Shown: positions 18,588 through 26,869, numbered from the stretch's first letter. The stretch: DNA of 64,000 nt from Brucella grignonensis (GCF_002252505.1 NZ_NNRL01000147.1:99829-163828); one strand, 5' to 3'. The notes: generated by a model from the letters alone, not told the origin. Program-made: numbers and translations.

Positions 18588-18854
18588 ATGAAGAAAATCA
18601 TCTTCACACTCGCCATTTCCGCACTTGTCTTTGGTCGCCTTGCTGGCGGATTCGCTCACGCGGCACCGGTTGCTTGCGAAGATCTCAAGGCAAAGATCGA
18701 AGCCGAAATGCAAACGAAGAAGCCCGCCGCAGCTGACCAGGTGAAATTCAATGACCTGAAGGCCAAGGGTGACGAACGCTGCAAGGCAGAAGACGATCAC
18801 CGCGCCGACGACTTTTACACTCAGGCCCTGGCGCTCATTGGCGTTAAAGGCTGA
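18588..18854 (+). CDS. Small periplasmic protein, unknown function
   Basis: An 88-aa protein with a clear Sec signal (MKKIIFTLAISALVFGRLAG ... cleavage near AHA). The mature part is about 60 residues, lysine- and acid-rich and helical, with a Cys near each end of the first half (VACEDLK, DERCKAE) that could form a disulfide. AACAGGATAAC precedes ATG 18588. I do not recognise the family. Its position next to the operator pair suggests a regulon member, perhaps a feedback partner of the sensor kinase or a binding protein for the membrane transporter. Confidence 0.75.
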   Translation: MKKIIFTLAISALVFGRLAGGFAHAAPVACEDLKAKIEAEMQTKKPAAADQVKFNDLKAKGDERCKAEDDHRADDFYTQALALIGVKG

Positions 18855-18931
18855 TCACAGCGAAAATACAATCGCAACAACCGACAAGCTTTCTCGGCTT
18901 GCCGGTTTCAACTCGTTCAAGGCGAATATTC

Positions 18932-19552
18932 ATGAACCAAAACTATTTTCCGATCGACAGCTTCAACCTTGAACTCTTTTCAATCCTGAATGCATCGAGC
19001 AATCCGCGACCGCTCGTTGTAGCTTTGGCAACATACGCCGCGGACTATGCGATCTATTTCCTTCCATTGCTGCTTGCCGGATTGTGGCTGTGGGGCAATT
19101 CGGATAGGCGCGGACAACTGGTCTCGACTTTTCTGGGCGCGGAACTCGCCCTTGGTCTGAACCAGATTGCGGGTTTGATCTGGTTTCACCCACGGCCATT
19201 CATGGTCCCGGTCGGCAACACGCTGGTCGAACATGTTGCTGACAGTTCCTTCCCGAGCGATCACGTGACTTTCATGGCGGCAATCGCGATCGGACTGTGG
19301 TGGCTTGCATGTGAACGAATTGCTGCGGGGTTGGCAGCTATTCTCACCATTTTGGTCGCCTGGTCGCGCATCTATCTTGGTGTTCATTTCCCTTTCGACA
19401 TGGCTGGTGGCTTGCTGACCGCTGTTATCGGGATGCTGGTAATTTTGCCTTTCAGACCGTTCCTGGAAGGCACTGTGATGGACTGCTTGCTACTGCCAAC
19501 CTATCGGTGGGTGTTTTCGGCCCTAATCGCTTGGGGCTGGTGCCGGAGCTAG
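18932..19552 (+). CDS. PAP2-family phosphatase (BcrC-like undecaprenyl-diphosphatase)
   Basis: A 206-aa inner-membrane protein from ATG 18932. The upstream in-frame extension to 18899 lacks support. The PAP2 motifs are FHPRPFMV, SFPSDHVTF and WSRIYLGVHFPFDMAGG, with the active site facing the periplasm, within five or six membrane helices. SFPSDH and the length fit BcrC/YbjG, which regenerate undecaprenyl phosphate and raise bacitracin tolerance. It is the second PAP2 phosphatase in this module and lies 77 nt after the small periplasmic gene, so the two are probably co-transcribed. Confidence 0.87.
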   Translation: MNQNYFPIDSFNLELFSILNASSNPRPLVVALATYAADYAIYFLPLLLAGLWLWGNSDRRGQLVSTFLGAELALGLNQIAGLIWFHPRPFMVPVGNTLVEHVADSSFPSDHVTFMAAIAIGLWWLACERIAAGLAAILTILVAWSRIYLGVHFPFDMAGGLLTAVIGMLVILPFRPFLEGTVMDCLLLPTYRWVFSALIAWGWCRS

Positions 19553-19567
19553 GAGCAGCAGTTCTTC

Positions 19568-20128
19568 TCATTGCGGGCCGTTTTCGAGTCTTTGAACGAC
19601 TGAGCTGAGTTGTCGAATTTGTTCCTGCTGTTGGCGAAGAATCTCAGCGAGCTGTTCGCTGCGGATCTGGTCCATCTTGTCGTGCAACTGCATGATTTCA
19701 AGTTCTGCTTTCAGATTGACCTCGTAGTCATGCGAGACGGCCAGTCTGTCTTTATTGGCCTGGCGGTTCTGCGACATCATGATGACGGGAGCTTGGATCG
19801 CCGCAAGCATCGAAAGCACGAGGTTCAGAAACACAAACGGATAGGGATCGAAAACATCCTTGCCCGGCAGCGCAATAGTGTTCATCACAACCCATATCGC
19901 CAGGATAACGCCGAATGAAATGATGAAAGTCCAGGAGCCACCGAACGCAGCAACCTTGTCGGCAAGGCGTTGGCCGAGGGTCAGACGCTCGTGGAAGGTC
20001 TCGTTGATGTTCTCAGAGATTGCTACCCGTTTTGCCATACGTCGGAGCACGCGCTGTTCTCTTGCTGGCAGATCATCATAGCCAGTTTGCAACAAATGTT
20101 CCGCGAGCTGCTGTACGTCATTATTCAT
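19568..20128 (-). CDS. DUF1003-family membrane protein
   Basis: A 186-aa protein from ATG 20128 (GGAGG-CAAA-ATG). The N-terminal cytosolic part includes NINETFHERLTLGQRLADKVAAFGGSW. Two membrane helices follow (FIISFGVILAIWVVMNTIAL and PFVFLNLVLSMLAAIQAPVI), then the DUF1003 signature MMSQNRQANKDRL and a C-terminal coiled coil rich in Gln and Glu. The function is unknown in the family. It faces the PAP2 gene tail to tail and shares its promoter gap with the PepSY gene. Confidence 0.9.
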   Translation of the reverse strand: MNNDVQQLAEHLLQTGYDDLPAREQRVLRRMAKRVAISENINETFHERLTLGQRLADKVAAFGGSWTFIISFGVILAIWVVMNTIALPGKDVFDPYPFVFLNLVLSMLAAIQAPVIMMSQNRQANKDRLAVSHDYEVNLKAELEIMQLHDKMDQIRSEQLAEILRQQQEQIRQLSSVVQRLENGPQ

Positions 20129-20200
20129 TTTGCCTCCATGCACCTTGTTGGAAAGAGTTCTTATTCCCGCCGTATTACAGACGCTTCGACGCCATACAAC

Positions 20201-20214
20201 ATACGGTTTTGTAA
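20201..20214. promoter_or_regulatory. Degenerate copy of the TTAC-N6-GTAA site
   Basis: ATACGGTTTTGTAA differs from the twin sites at 18424/18466 only at the first base. It lies in the divergent promoter between the DUF1003 and PepSY genes. It suggests, but does not prove, that the same regulator controls both gaps. Confidence 0.35.
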
Positions 20215-20300
20215 GCGGTCAGCCAGAACATCGTAATAATCAATCCCCATCTTCGGTGCATGAGATTGGCATGGTGCCGATCCAGAAAAAGGAGAGATCC

Positions 20301-20684
20301 ATGAAAAAGCTCATGATCATTGCCGCATCTGTTCTGGTTGCAGGTATCGGCGCTGCCGGCGTCACCGCTGCGTCTGCAGCGAATGATGGCGGAGCAAAGG
20401 ATAAGGCCGAGATGCAGGCGCTGATGGGTTCCAAAATCTCGATCACCGACGCCATCAAGGCTGCTGAAACGGCTCAGCCCGGCAAAGTTGCCGAAGCGCA
20501 GTTCGATCTCGAAAAAGGCGCACCGGCTTACGAGATTTCGATCATCGCCGCTGACGGGACAGAGCACGACTTCATGGTCGACGCCAATACGGGTAAGGTC
20601 GAGAAACGCGCCGCCAATGAAGACCAGAACGGCGCCGAAGAAAACGGCGTGAACGGTGAAAGCGAAGAAGGCGAAAACGGTTAA
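20301..20684 (+). CDS. Periplasmic PepSY-domain protein
   Basis: A 127-aa protein from ATG 20301 after AAAGGAGAG. A Sec signal (MKKLMIIAASVLVAGIGAAG ... SAA) is followed by one PepSY domain: ITDAIKAAETAQPGKVAEAQF, then YEISIIAADGTEHDFMVDANTG with the usual KV ending. The C-terminal tail is very acidic and low-complexity. PepSY proteins of this size are often encoded beside OmpR-type two-component systems and may modulate the sensor. The long upstream extension to 20130 overlaps the DUF1003 gene and is spurious. Confidence 0.9.
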   Translation: MKKLMIIAASVLVAGIGAAGVTAASAANDGGAKDKAEMQALMGSKISITDAIKAAETAQPGKVAEAQFDLEKGAPAYEISIIAADGTEHDFMVDANTGKVEKRAANEDQNGAEENGVNGESEEGENG

Positions 20685-20705
20685 CAACATGCCCTCGTTG
20701 AGCTG

Positions 20706-20728
20706 CCGCCCGGATCACCTCCGGGCGG
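20706..20728 (+). terminator. GC-rich hairpin after the PepSY gene
   Basis: CCGCCCGGA-TCACC-TCCGGGCGG begins 21 nt after the PepSY stop. It is very stable but lacks a T-run, so it may terminate poorly or act as a transcript end protector. Confidence 0.6.
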
Positions 20729-20914
20729 TGAGCTTCTGGTGGGGCATGTTCGAACCCGATCTTTTCGCCGGTATTGAATGCGACATTTCCACTCTTCAAC
20801 AGTGCAGTCTTCGGTTATGTTGCAAATTTTTCGTCAATACGTTGGATGGTAGGATTTGCCTTTTAGGCGGCTGAGTGTTTTCAGTGTTCAAAGACCGCCA
20901 TTGCGATACGTCTG

Positions 20915-21200
20915 TCATTTTCTTATGCAATCGATGGTATCTGGCCGGTTCCGTTGCAAGCATCCGGATCGGTTGGAACAAGTCTTACCTCCGGACGCAA
21001 TTATGCTACTTACCTTGATGTAAATCTCATCCAGGTTCCACTTCCGTGCCACCTGACGCCTCTTTCGATGGAGGCGTTCAAGCAGTCTTGGATTGAAATA
21101 CAGAACCCAGTGATGCACCGTTGAATGATATATCGCAACGCCACGCTCTGCCATCATCTCCTTAAGGTTTCGCAAACTCAGATTGTAAGCCAAGTATCAC
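20915..21200 (-). pseudogene. IS6-family transposase remnant
   Basis: The minus strand encodes LAYNLSLRNLKEMMAERGVA, then HSTVHHWVLYFNPRLLERL and WNLDEIYIKV, the helix-turn-helix and first DDE segment of IS6-family (IS26/IS240-like) transposases. The frame breaks just upstream of LAYNL, and after EIYIKV the family sequence is deleted and shifted. No intact DDE domain remains. Confidence 0.8.
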
Positions 21201-21412
21201 TACACACAAAAGAATGGTGGTCTTTTAACATCAATAATTCTCTGCTGATGAGAAGCGTAAATACTACATCCATCATCATGGACGCATGGTTTGCAGCACA
21301 GCCCGATAAGATTTTACACATCTAAAACTCCAAAATACCTAGCCACTTTGATTGCTGACGAGACCGAACGAGGACTTCAAGCCGACAGCAGGCGGAAAAT
21401 GGGAGGTCCATC

Positions 21413-21985
21413 TTGCGTACATCGCGTAAAATTCGGATCGCTGCCATAATCGGTGCGGTGCTGGTTCCTACGATCCTGCATGCCGAGAGTAGTGTGATTG
21501 CATCCGAGAATTTTGTCGCCGCCGCGCAAGAGATAACGACTGATAGTTTGCCCGATCTGGTGCTGGCTTTCGAAACGGACCCCATGGGAGTAGCAAACTA
21601 TCTCGAGAGCGAGATTGCAGGACGCGCAGCCGCGCGAAACTATATAACGGCGATGCTGCTGAACCGGCAGTTCGAACGCCTTGGTCGGCAATGGAAGTTA
21701 TTGTTTGCAGATATCGCAGCCCTGTCTGAAGTAAAGGAACAGGACGGTGGCGTGTGGTTTCCGCGAGCCAAGGATACGGGCTTTTTGACAGGTGTACTCG
21801 CCACGGTGCTGGCGTCCCATTCCAAAGAAATTTCCATTTTCGCGCGCGGCGCCAGGATGCCTGCACCATCTCCGAACCAAGATACCGTCGAATGGCTGGC
21901 ACAAGCAGCAAAGCCACTTTCGCGACCAGCAAGGTCGTATTTCCAGCGCGCTATGCTTGCAGGCTCTATGCGCCGGGCCGAATAA
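21413..21985 (+). CDS. Exported protein, unknown function
   Basis: A 190-aa protein starting at TTG 21413 with GGGAGG seven bases upstream; no in-frame ATG exists nearby. An N-terminal signal peptide (RIAAIIGAVLVPTILHAES) is followed by a mostly helical region with LVLAFETDPMGVANYLESEI and RNYITAMLLNRQFERLGRQW. I recognise no family. It stands alone between the IS6 remnant and tRNA-Ser. Codon use looks ordinary for the window. Confidence 0.65.
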   Translation: MRTSRKIRIAAIIGAVLVPTILHAESSVIASENFVAAAQEITTDSLPDLVLAFETDPMGVANYLESEIAGRAAARNYITAMLLNRQFERLGRQWKLLFADIAALSEVKEQDGGVWFPRAKDTGFLTGVLATVLASHSKEISIFARGARMPAPSPNQDTVEWLAQAAKPLSRPARSYFQRAMLAGSMRRAE

Positions 21986-22233
21986 CGGGATGGGATTCGT
22001 TAAAAACCGATTGTGACCTCGGGAAGCGACAGACGCGTTTATCTCATTGTGCGAACAGGTGCAGGACAACGGTATCCGGTTTTCTCTTTTACGATATCCG
22101 GTTCGTATCCGACTTGTTGTCGACTTCCAGCAACCAAGCCCGAACGCGCTTGAAACGGAATGTACACTCAAACTCAAGGTTTACAATGGCTTTTGAACGC
22201 CAACGAACGTGTGTGCCTGTTTGAAAGAACTAA

Positions 22234-22323
22234 TGGCGGAGGGGGTGGGATTCGAACCCACGGTACGATCTCTCGCACGCCGGTTTTCAAGACCGGTGCC
22301 TTAAACCGCTCGGCCACCCCTCC
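22234..22323 (-). tRNA. tRNA-Ser (anticodon TGA)
   Basis: The minus strand forms a complete class II tRNA of 90 nt including an encoded CCA. Acceptor GGAGGGG pairs with the 3' CCCCTCC-type end, the anticodon stem CCGGT/ACCGG encloses CTTGAAA with anticodon TGA, and a long variable arm precedes GGTTCGAATCC. TGA reads serine UCN codons. Confidence 0.97.
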
Positions 22324-22482
22324 GTATCTGAACGAAGCAGACTTGAACGCCTCTTTATCGTTATCAAACAGCAGCGTCAATCTGCCACTTGCTATCATCC
22401 GCTATTAAATGACTGATAGTCTTGCTCTTCAGGTTAATGAAGCATAAACTTGAGAATAACAGTCATAAAGAAAAGGGAACGT

Positions 22483-22941
22483 ATGAGCCTGGAATCGGTC
22501 AAGGCGTTTTTCGCAGACAAGGCACCCGAAATCGAAGTGATTGAACTGCCAACCAGTACGGCGACAGTCGCCCTCGCCGCCGAGGCACATGGTGTAGAAC
22601 CAGGACAGATCGCTAAAACGCTTTCCTTCACGGCGAAAGACCGAACCATTCTGATTGTTACGCGTGGAGACGCGCGAATTGATAATCGCAAATTTAAAGA
22701 CCGCTTTGGTACCAAGCCACGTATGCTGGACGCCGAAAGCGTATTGAACGAAACGAGCCACCCTGTCGGCGGTGTGTGCCCATTCGGGCTGCCTAACAAC
22801 CTGCCCGTCTATTGCGATTTGTCGCTCAAAAGTTTTGAAGAAGTTGTGCCAGCCGCTGGCGCCACAAATAGCGCGGTGCGGATAACGCCGCAAAAAATAG
22901 CCGAACTTGTTTCGGCAGAATGGATTGATGTCTGCCAATGA
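22483..22941 (+). CDS. YbaK/EbsC-type aminoacyl-tRNA deacylase
   Basis: A 152-aa protein from ATG 22483, preceded by AAAAGGGAAC; the longer start at 22450 lacks support. ALAAEAHGVEPGQIAKTLSF with the conserved catalytic Lys, VTRGDARIDNRKFKDRFG and HPVGGVCPFGLP are the hallmarks of the YbaK/ProX editing-domain family. These proteins hydrolyse mischarged aminoacyl-tRNAs, typically Cys- or Ala-tRNA(Pro). The neighbouring tRNA-Ser is probably coincidental. Confidence 0.9.
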   Translation: MSLESVKAFFADKAPEIEVIELPTSTATVALAAEAHGVEPGQIAKTLSFTAKDRTILIVTRGDARIDNRKFKDRFGTKPRMLDAESVLNETSHPVGGVCPFGLPNNLPVYCDLSLKSFEEVVPAAGATNSAVRITPQKIAELVSAEWIDVCQ

Positions 22942-22999
22942 CAGCAATTCTTGCCCGAAATACCTGATCGCGATGACGTGATGACTGAAGCGCTTTTTT

Positions 23000-23022
23000 G
23001 CCCTTTAAAGGTGATAAAGGGC
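23000..23022 (+). terminator. Hairpin after the YbaK-type gene
   Basis: GCCCTTT-N9-AAAGGGC followed by an AT-rich TTCATATATTTT run lies 59 nt after the stop. It separates the deacylase gene from the rirA promoter. Confidence 0.55.
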
Positions 23023-23030
23023 TTCATATA

Positions 23031-23050
23031 TTTTAAGAATAGTTCTAAAG
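23031..23050. promoter_or_regulatory. Irr-box (ICE-like) site upstream of rirA
   Basis: On the minus strand the sequence is CTTTAGAACTATTCTTAAAA, close to the rhizobial iron-control element with a TTTAGAA-N3-TTCTAAA core. It lies about 145 bp before rirA. Irr, the haem-responsive Fur-family regulator, is known to repress rirA in Agrobacterium when iron is low, so this location fits. Confidence 0.65.
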
Positions 23051-23192
23051 TGGATTCGAGATGAATGCACTCGCTTGGCACATCCCGCCTGAAAATTCCG
23101 GCTTCTGATGGGTTTGTGACGTAACAAAAGCAGAGTTTTCCTATGGATAAAACCATCTGGAAGGCTTGAGAATGTGCTGAAAGGAATAATCA

Positions 23193-23654
23193 ATGCGTCT
23201 TACTCGTCAGACGAATTATGCCATTCGCATGCTTATGTATTGTGCCGCCAATGACGGCAAACTGAGCCGCGTTCCGGAGATCGCACGCGCTTATGGCGTA
23301 TCGGAACTGTTTCTTTTCAAAATCTTGCAGCCTCTTGTCGAGCATAGTCTGGTTGAGACCGTGCGTGGCCGTAATGGCGGCGTGCGTCTTGGGCGCGCAG
23401 CAAAGGACATCTCCTTGTTCGATGTTGTGCGTGTAACCGAAGAAAACTTCGCCATGGCGGAATGCTTCGAAAACGACGCCACTGAATGCCCGCTCGTCGA
23501 TAGCTGTGGCTTGAATTCCGCACTACGCGAAGCACTGAATGCTTTCTTTGGTGTTCTGATGAAGTACAGCATTGCAGATCTGGTTAAGGCACGTCCGAAT
23601 GTTCGCGCCCTGCTAGGCATCGATGAAGTTGAAGTAGAGCGCGTTGCCAGCTGA
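23193..23654 (+). CDS. rirA: Rhizobial iron regulator RirA (Rrf2 family)
   Basis: A 153-aa Rrf2-family protein after AAAGGAA. The winged helix (RLTRQTNYAIRMLMYCAAN, VSELFLFKILQPLVE, TVRGRNGGVRL) is followed by the cluster-binding cysteines C91, C99 and C105 (CFENDATECPLVDSC). These are at the positions known for RirA in Rhizobium, where a [4Fe-4S] cluster reports cytosolic iron. With iron it represses uptake genes; the adjacent hmu/bhu genes are expected targets. It sits behind an Irr-type site and ends at a strong terminator. Confidence 0.95.
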   Translation: MRLTRQTNYAIRMLMYCAANDGKLSRVPEIARAYGVSELFLFKILQPLVEHSLVETVRGRNGGVRLGRAAKDISLFDVVRVTEENFAMAECFENDATECPLVDSCGLNSALREALNAFFGVLMKYSIADLVKARPNVRALLGIDEVEVERVAS

Positions 23655-23679
23655 TCTTTAGCCGCAACCGGAAAATACA

Positions 23680-23714
23680 AAAAGGCTGAGAACTGGATAG
23701 GTTCTCAGCCTTTT
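23680..23714 (+). terminator. Intrinsic terminator of rirA
   Basis: AAAAGGCTGAGAAC-TGGATAG-GTTCTCAGCCTTTT is a perfect 14-bp stem whose 3' arm ends in TTTT. It lies 26 nt after the rirA stop. Confidence 0.92.
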
Positions 23715-23723
23715 CTTGTTGCG

Positions 23724-23829
23724 AGAGCATTTCCAGCAAAAGTGCGAAGCGGTTTTGCGTCGGATAATGCGAAAAAACAAGGAAAGAGAGCATTTCCAAA
23801 GATTCAAGAAAAACAGGAAATGCTTTAGA
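23724..23829 (+). repeat. Dispersed ~100-bp repeat, copy A
   Basis: It starts AGAGCATTTCCAGCAAAAGT, continues GCGAAGCGGTTTTGCGTC, and ends with a second AGAGCATTTCC/GGAAATGCT hairpin. The same unit occurs at 32544-32643 with few changes. It has the form of a small palindromic intergenic element (RIME/BRIC-like), non-coding and probably able to fold as RNA. Confidence 0.88.
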
Positions 23830-23834
23830 GTTTT

Positions 23835-24635
23835 TTACGGTGCAGCTGCATAGGCCGACTGCGGCAGCACGAACGGGGCACCCTTCGCTGGCGGAACTCC
23901 TACCCGCAACGAACATTCATAGACCCGTTTGAGCCTATCATCCGTCAGAGCATGCTGCGGTGTGCCGATGGTATCGAGCCTGCCTTTGTGCATGACCGCA
24001 ATGCTGTCTGCAAACATGGCTGTCAGATTGAGATCATGAAGGATTGCAATGACGCCGCCGCCTGCTGCTGCAAACTCGCGTGCAATTTCCATCACTGTAA
24101 TCTGATGTTTGACATCGAGGCTGGAAATGGGTTCATCCAGAAACAGATAGCGTGGCTTGCTGTCAACAACAGGCTTCCAGACCTGGCACAACACACGCGC
24201 CAGCTGCACGCGCTGCTGTTCACCGCCGGAAAGCTCCTGATACAGCCTGCCACTGAAGCCTGTCAGATCGACTTTCTGCAACGCAAGATCAGGCAGCCTC
24301 TCCTGTTCAGCACCTGTTACACCGCTAAAGCCACCCGTCAGGCCAATATGCACGATCTCGCGGACGGTAAACGGGAATGACAAGGCACTGGCCTGCGGCA
24401 ATACTGCACGCCGTGCCGCCATACGCCATGGCTTGATCTCGATGAAATCCTCACCATCGAGATAGGCAGAACCGGTATAGGAAAGATCGCCCGAAAGCGC
24501 GCGCAACAATGTGGTTTTCCCAGAGCCGTTGGGACCGACGATCGCCGTTACTTCCCCCGGGCGTGCAACAAAATCGATATTCTCGATGATTTGTTTGCTG
24601 CTGATGGAAACGCATAGATTTTTGGTTTCAATCAT
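23835..24635 (-). CDS. hmuV: Haem ABC transporter ATPase HmuV
   Basis: A 266-aa ABC ATPase: Walker A GPNGSGKTT, Q-loop PQASALSFPF, signature ELSGGEQQRVQLARV, Walker B RYLFLDEP, switch ILHDLN. The PFTVREIVHIG and LDVKHQITVMEIAREF segments are typical of the haem/vitamin B12 importers. ATG 24635 has GAGG upstream; GTG 24647 would overlap hmuU's stop. It powers the HmuU dimer. Last gene of hmuP-S-T-U-V. Confidence 0.95.
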   Translation of the reverse strand: MIETKNLCVSISSKQIIENIDFVARPGEVTAIVGPNGSGKTTLLRALSGDLSYTGSAYLDGEDFIEIKPWRMAARRAVLPQASALSFPFTVREIVHIGLTGGFSGVTGAEQERLPDLALQKVDLTGFSGRLYQELSGGEQQRVQLARVLCQVWKPVVDSKPRYLFLDEPISSLDVKHQITVMEIAREFAAAGGGVIAILHDLNLTAMFADSIAVMHKGRLDTIGTPQHALTDDRLKRVYECSLRVGVPPAKGAPFVLPQSAYAAAP

Positions 24636-24643
24636 CTCGTGCC

Positions 24644-25762
24644 TCACAGATCAAGAACGCCGCGCTGACGCAGCAATATCCAGAGGAAAAATGGAGCGCC
24701 GCAAACGGCCGTGATGATGCCAATTGGCAATTCCGCAGGGGCAACGATCGTGCGGCTCACAGCATCTGCAAGCAGCAACATGATGGCGCCGAGAAGTGCT
24801 GCCGAAGGCAGCAGATAGCGATGATCCGGCCCGATGCTCAGACGCAGCATATGCGGCACCACAATACCGATAAAACCAATACCGCCGGATATGGCTACAG
24901 TTGCACCGGTTGCCGCCGCCACTGTAACAATTGCTACGTTCTTGATCCGCTGCACAGGAATACCAAGATGTCCGGCTGCGGCCTCACCCAAGGCTAACGC
25001 ATTGAGACCGCGTGCCAAAAATGGCGTTGCAACCAAAACAACGGCAATGATCGGACCAGCGGTGCCAATCTTGCCCCATGTGGCCCCGGCCAACGAACCA
25101 AGGCCCCAGAAGGTCAGATCACGCAACTGTCGATCATCAGAAATATAGACGAGAGCGCCAGTGGCAGCCCCTGTGAGTGCTCCAAGCGCGATACCAGCCA
25201 GAAGCATCGTTGCAACAGAAGTGCGGCCACGCCGTGTCGCCACGCGATAAAGAAGAAGCGTGGTGACAAGCCCGCCAAAAAAAGCCGCGAGTGGCAAGGC
25301 ATAGAGGCCGAGCAGAAGATAAAGCGGAGCGAGCGCTGTTCCTCCCAGAACAATCATCGATACGGCACCGAGACTGGCACCGGCAGACACGCCAACAAGA
25401 CCAGGATCAGCGAGAGGATTACGAAACAATCCCTGCATAACTGCGCCTGAAACCGCCAGTGCAGCACCAACCAATATTCCCATGATGATGCGCGGCAAGC
25501 GTATTTCCATGATGATCAGATGATCGCGCCGGAATGCCTCAACGCTTTCCTGCGTGCCAAAAACGAGTGACCGCATAACACTCAGAACAGAAGCGTCCGA
25601 AGCACCGGCCGTCAGGCTGAAAAGTGCCGTGAGGCAAAGGGCTATAGCAAGAGTTGCGATAGCCATACAAGCTCTCACGGAGCGATCTCCGGCATGACTA
25701 TCGTTGGCTTGATCACGCACGGCAAAGCCGTCGGGGTTTGCAGCGCGATCTTGGCTGGTCAT
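24644..25762 (-). CDS. hmuU: Haem ABC transporter permease HmuU (FecCD family)
   Basis: A 372-aa permease with about ten membrane helices. LPRIIMGILVGAALAVSGAVMQGLFRNPLADPGLVGVSAGAS is the FecCD signature region (shown in pieces: RLPRIIMGILVGAALA, NPLADPGLVGV), and GGIGFIGIVVPHMLR forms the ATPase-coupling loop. An N-terminal hydrophilic extension of ~30 residues is longer than usual. AAGGAC precedes the ATG. It forms the haem channel with HmuV and accepts haem from HmuT. Confidence 0.95.
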   Translation of the reverse strand: MTSQDRAANPDGFAVRDQANDSHAGDRSVRACMAIATLAIALCLTALFSLTAGASDASVLSVMRSLVFGTQESVEAFRRDHLIIMEIRLPRIIMGILVGAALAVSGAVMQGLFRNPLADPGLVGVSAGASLGAVSMIVLGGTALAPLYLLLGLYALPLAAFFGGLVTTLLLYRVATRRGRTSVATMLLAGIALGALTGAATGALVYISDDRQLRDLTFWGLGSLAGATWGKIGTAGPIIAVVLVATPFLARGLNALALGEAAAGHLGIPVQRIKNVAIVTVAAATGATVAISGGIGFIGIVVPHMLRLSIGPDHRYLLPSAALLGAIMLLLADAVSRTIVAPAELPIGIITAVCGAPFFLWILLRQRGVLDL

Positions 25763-25830
25763 TTCGATATGTCCTTATTGCGGGTTTCCGCGATATGCCT
25801 GCCTGCAATGACGCTCGACAGGCATATGTT

Positions 25831-26724
25831 TCAGTTAGCGGCCTGCTTGCCATAGAGCTTTTCTGACAACTCGCGACTGGCTGCACCCGTGCGTGGACCA
25901 AAGCCGAGCAGATAGAGTGAATCCATCTGCACGATATTTCCGCTGCGCCCTGCGGGGGAATTCGCAAGTGCCGGGTTCTTTAGAAGGTCATCTTTCTGAA
26001 TACTGTCCTTGCCGATATCCATGGTGAGGATCAGATCAGGAGCGGCCTTCTCAACAGCTTCATCGGTGAGCTGCTTATAACCCTGATAAGAGTTGATTGC
26101 GTTCACACCGCCCGCAAGGGTGATAATGCCATTGGCACCCGTGCCGGTGCCAGACGCCATAATACGTCCTTCCTGCGCCGACATGATGAACAGCACACGC
26201 TTGCGCGGGTTCTGGCTGGCAGAGATTTTCTGCGCGGCTTCCAGATCACGCGACACATCTGCTGCAAGGGCATTGGCCTTGTCTTCAAGCCCAAGCGCCT
26301 TACCGACCGCTTCAATCTTCTGAATCACGCTCTCAGCAGTGTGGTCGTCAGGAATAATAGCGATAGGAACAGAAGCTTTCTTAAGTACTTCCAGCGTTTC
26401 CGGGGGACCGCTTCCTTCTGATAATAAAATACCGGTCGGGTTGACCGAGAGGACACCTTCTGGCGACAGACGGCGCATATAGCCCACGTCAACAAGCTTC
26501 CGAGCTTCTTCCGGATAAGTGCTGGTCTGATCGCGAGCCACCAGCCTATCGCCCGCACCAAGCGCATAGACGATTTCGGTCACTGCACCACCGACTGAAA
26601 CAAGTCGCGACGTATCTGCGATTTTTCCAACCGTATCAGCTTGTGCTACCCCGCCAAAGGCGACCGAAGCAGCCACGACAGCCAAAGCGGCACAACGCCC
26701 GATACGCGAAGAAATGATTGACAT
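25831..26724 (-). CDS. hmuT: Periplasmic haem-binding protein HmuT
   Basis: A 297-aa class III binding protein. The Sec signal ends near GGVAQA. RLVSVGGAVTEIVYALGAGD, LVARDQTSTYPEEARKLVDVGY and MRRLSPEGVLSVNPTGILLS are characteristic of the haem-specific ChaN/HmuT/PhuT group, where a Tyr in the first lobe commonly ligates haem. ISYQGYKQLTDE-like and GRSGNIVQMDSLYLLGFGPR segments complete the fold. A long hairpin separates it from hmuS. Confidence 0.93.
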   Translation of the reverse strand: MSIISSRIGRCAALAVVAASVAFGGVAQADTVGKIADTSRLVSVGGAVTEIVYALGAGDRLVARDQTSTYPEEARKLVDVGYMRRLSPEGVLSVNPTGILLSEGSGPPETLEVLKKASVPIAIIPDDHTAESVIQKIEAVGKALGLEDKANALAADVSRDLEAAQKISASQNPRKRVLFIMSAQEGRIMASGTGTGANGIITLAGGVNAINSYQGYKQLTDEAVEKAAPDLILTMDIGKDSIQKDDLLKNPALANSPAGRSGNIVQMDSLYLLGFGPRTGAASRELSEKLYGKQAAN

Positions 26725-26796
26725 GTTCTGTTTCCCTAAAGCACGCTCCGAAAATTCGGAACCGGCGCTCCACTGAAGACGTGCATAAAAACTATG

Positions 26797-26848
26797 GTTC
26801 TGACTGCAGTCCGGAAATGAACGGCACTTCCGGACTGCACATCAGAAC
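26797..26848 (-). promoter_or_regulatory. Large intercistronic hairpin between hmuS and hmuT
   Basis: GTTCTGACTGCAGTCCGGAA and TTCCGGACTGCACATCAGAAC's complement pair over about 20 bp with a one-base bulge; the core TGCAGTCCGGAA/TTCCGGACTGCA is 12 bp perfect around an 11-nt loop. There is no T-run in the direction of transcription. It could stop or stabilise the hmuPS part of the message and so set different levels for hmuS and hmuTUV. Confidence 0.8.
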
Positions 26849-26869
26849 AAAGGCTTAGCTGCTATTTTT

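Noticed and set aside
22234..22323. tRNA-Ser as integration site for the accessory DNA to its left
   Set aside because: No second copy of the tRNA 3' end and no integrase gene were seen in the window, so there is no positive evidence.
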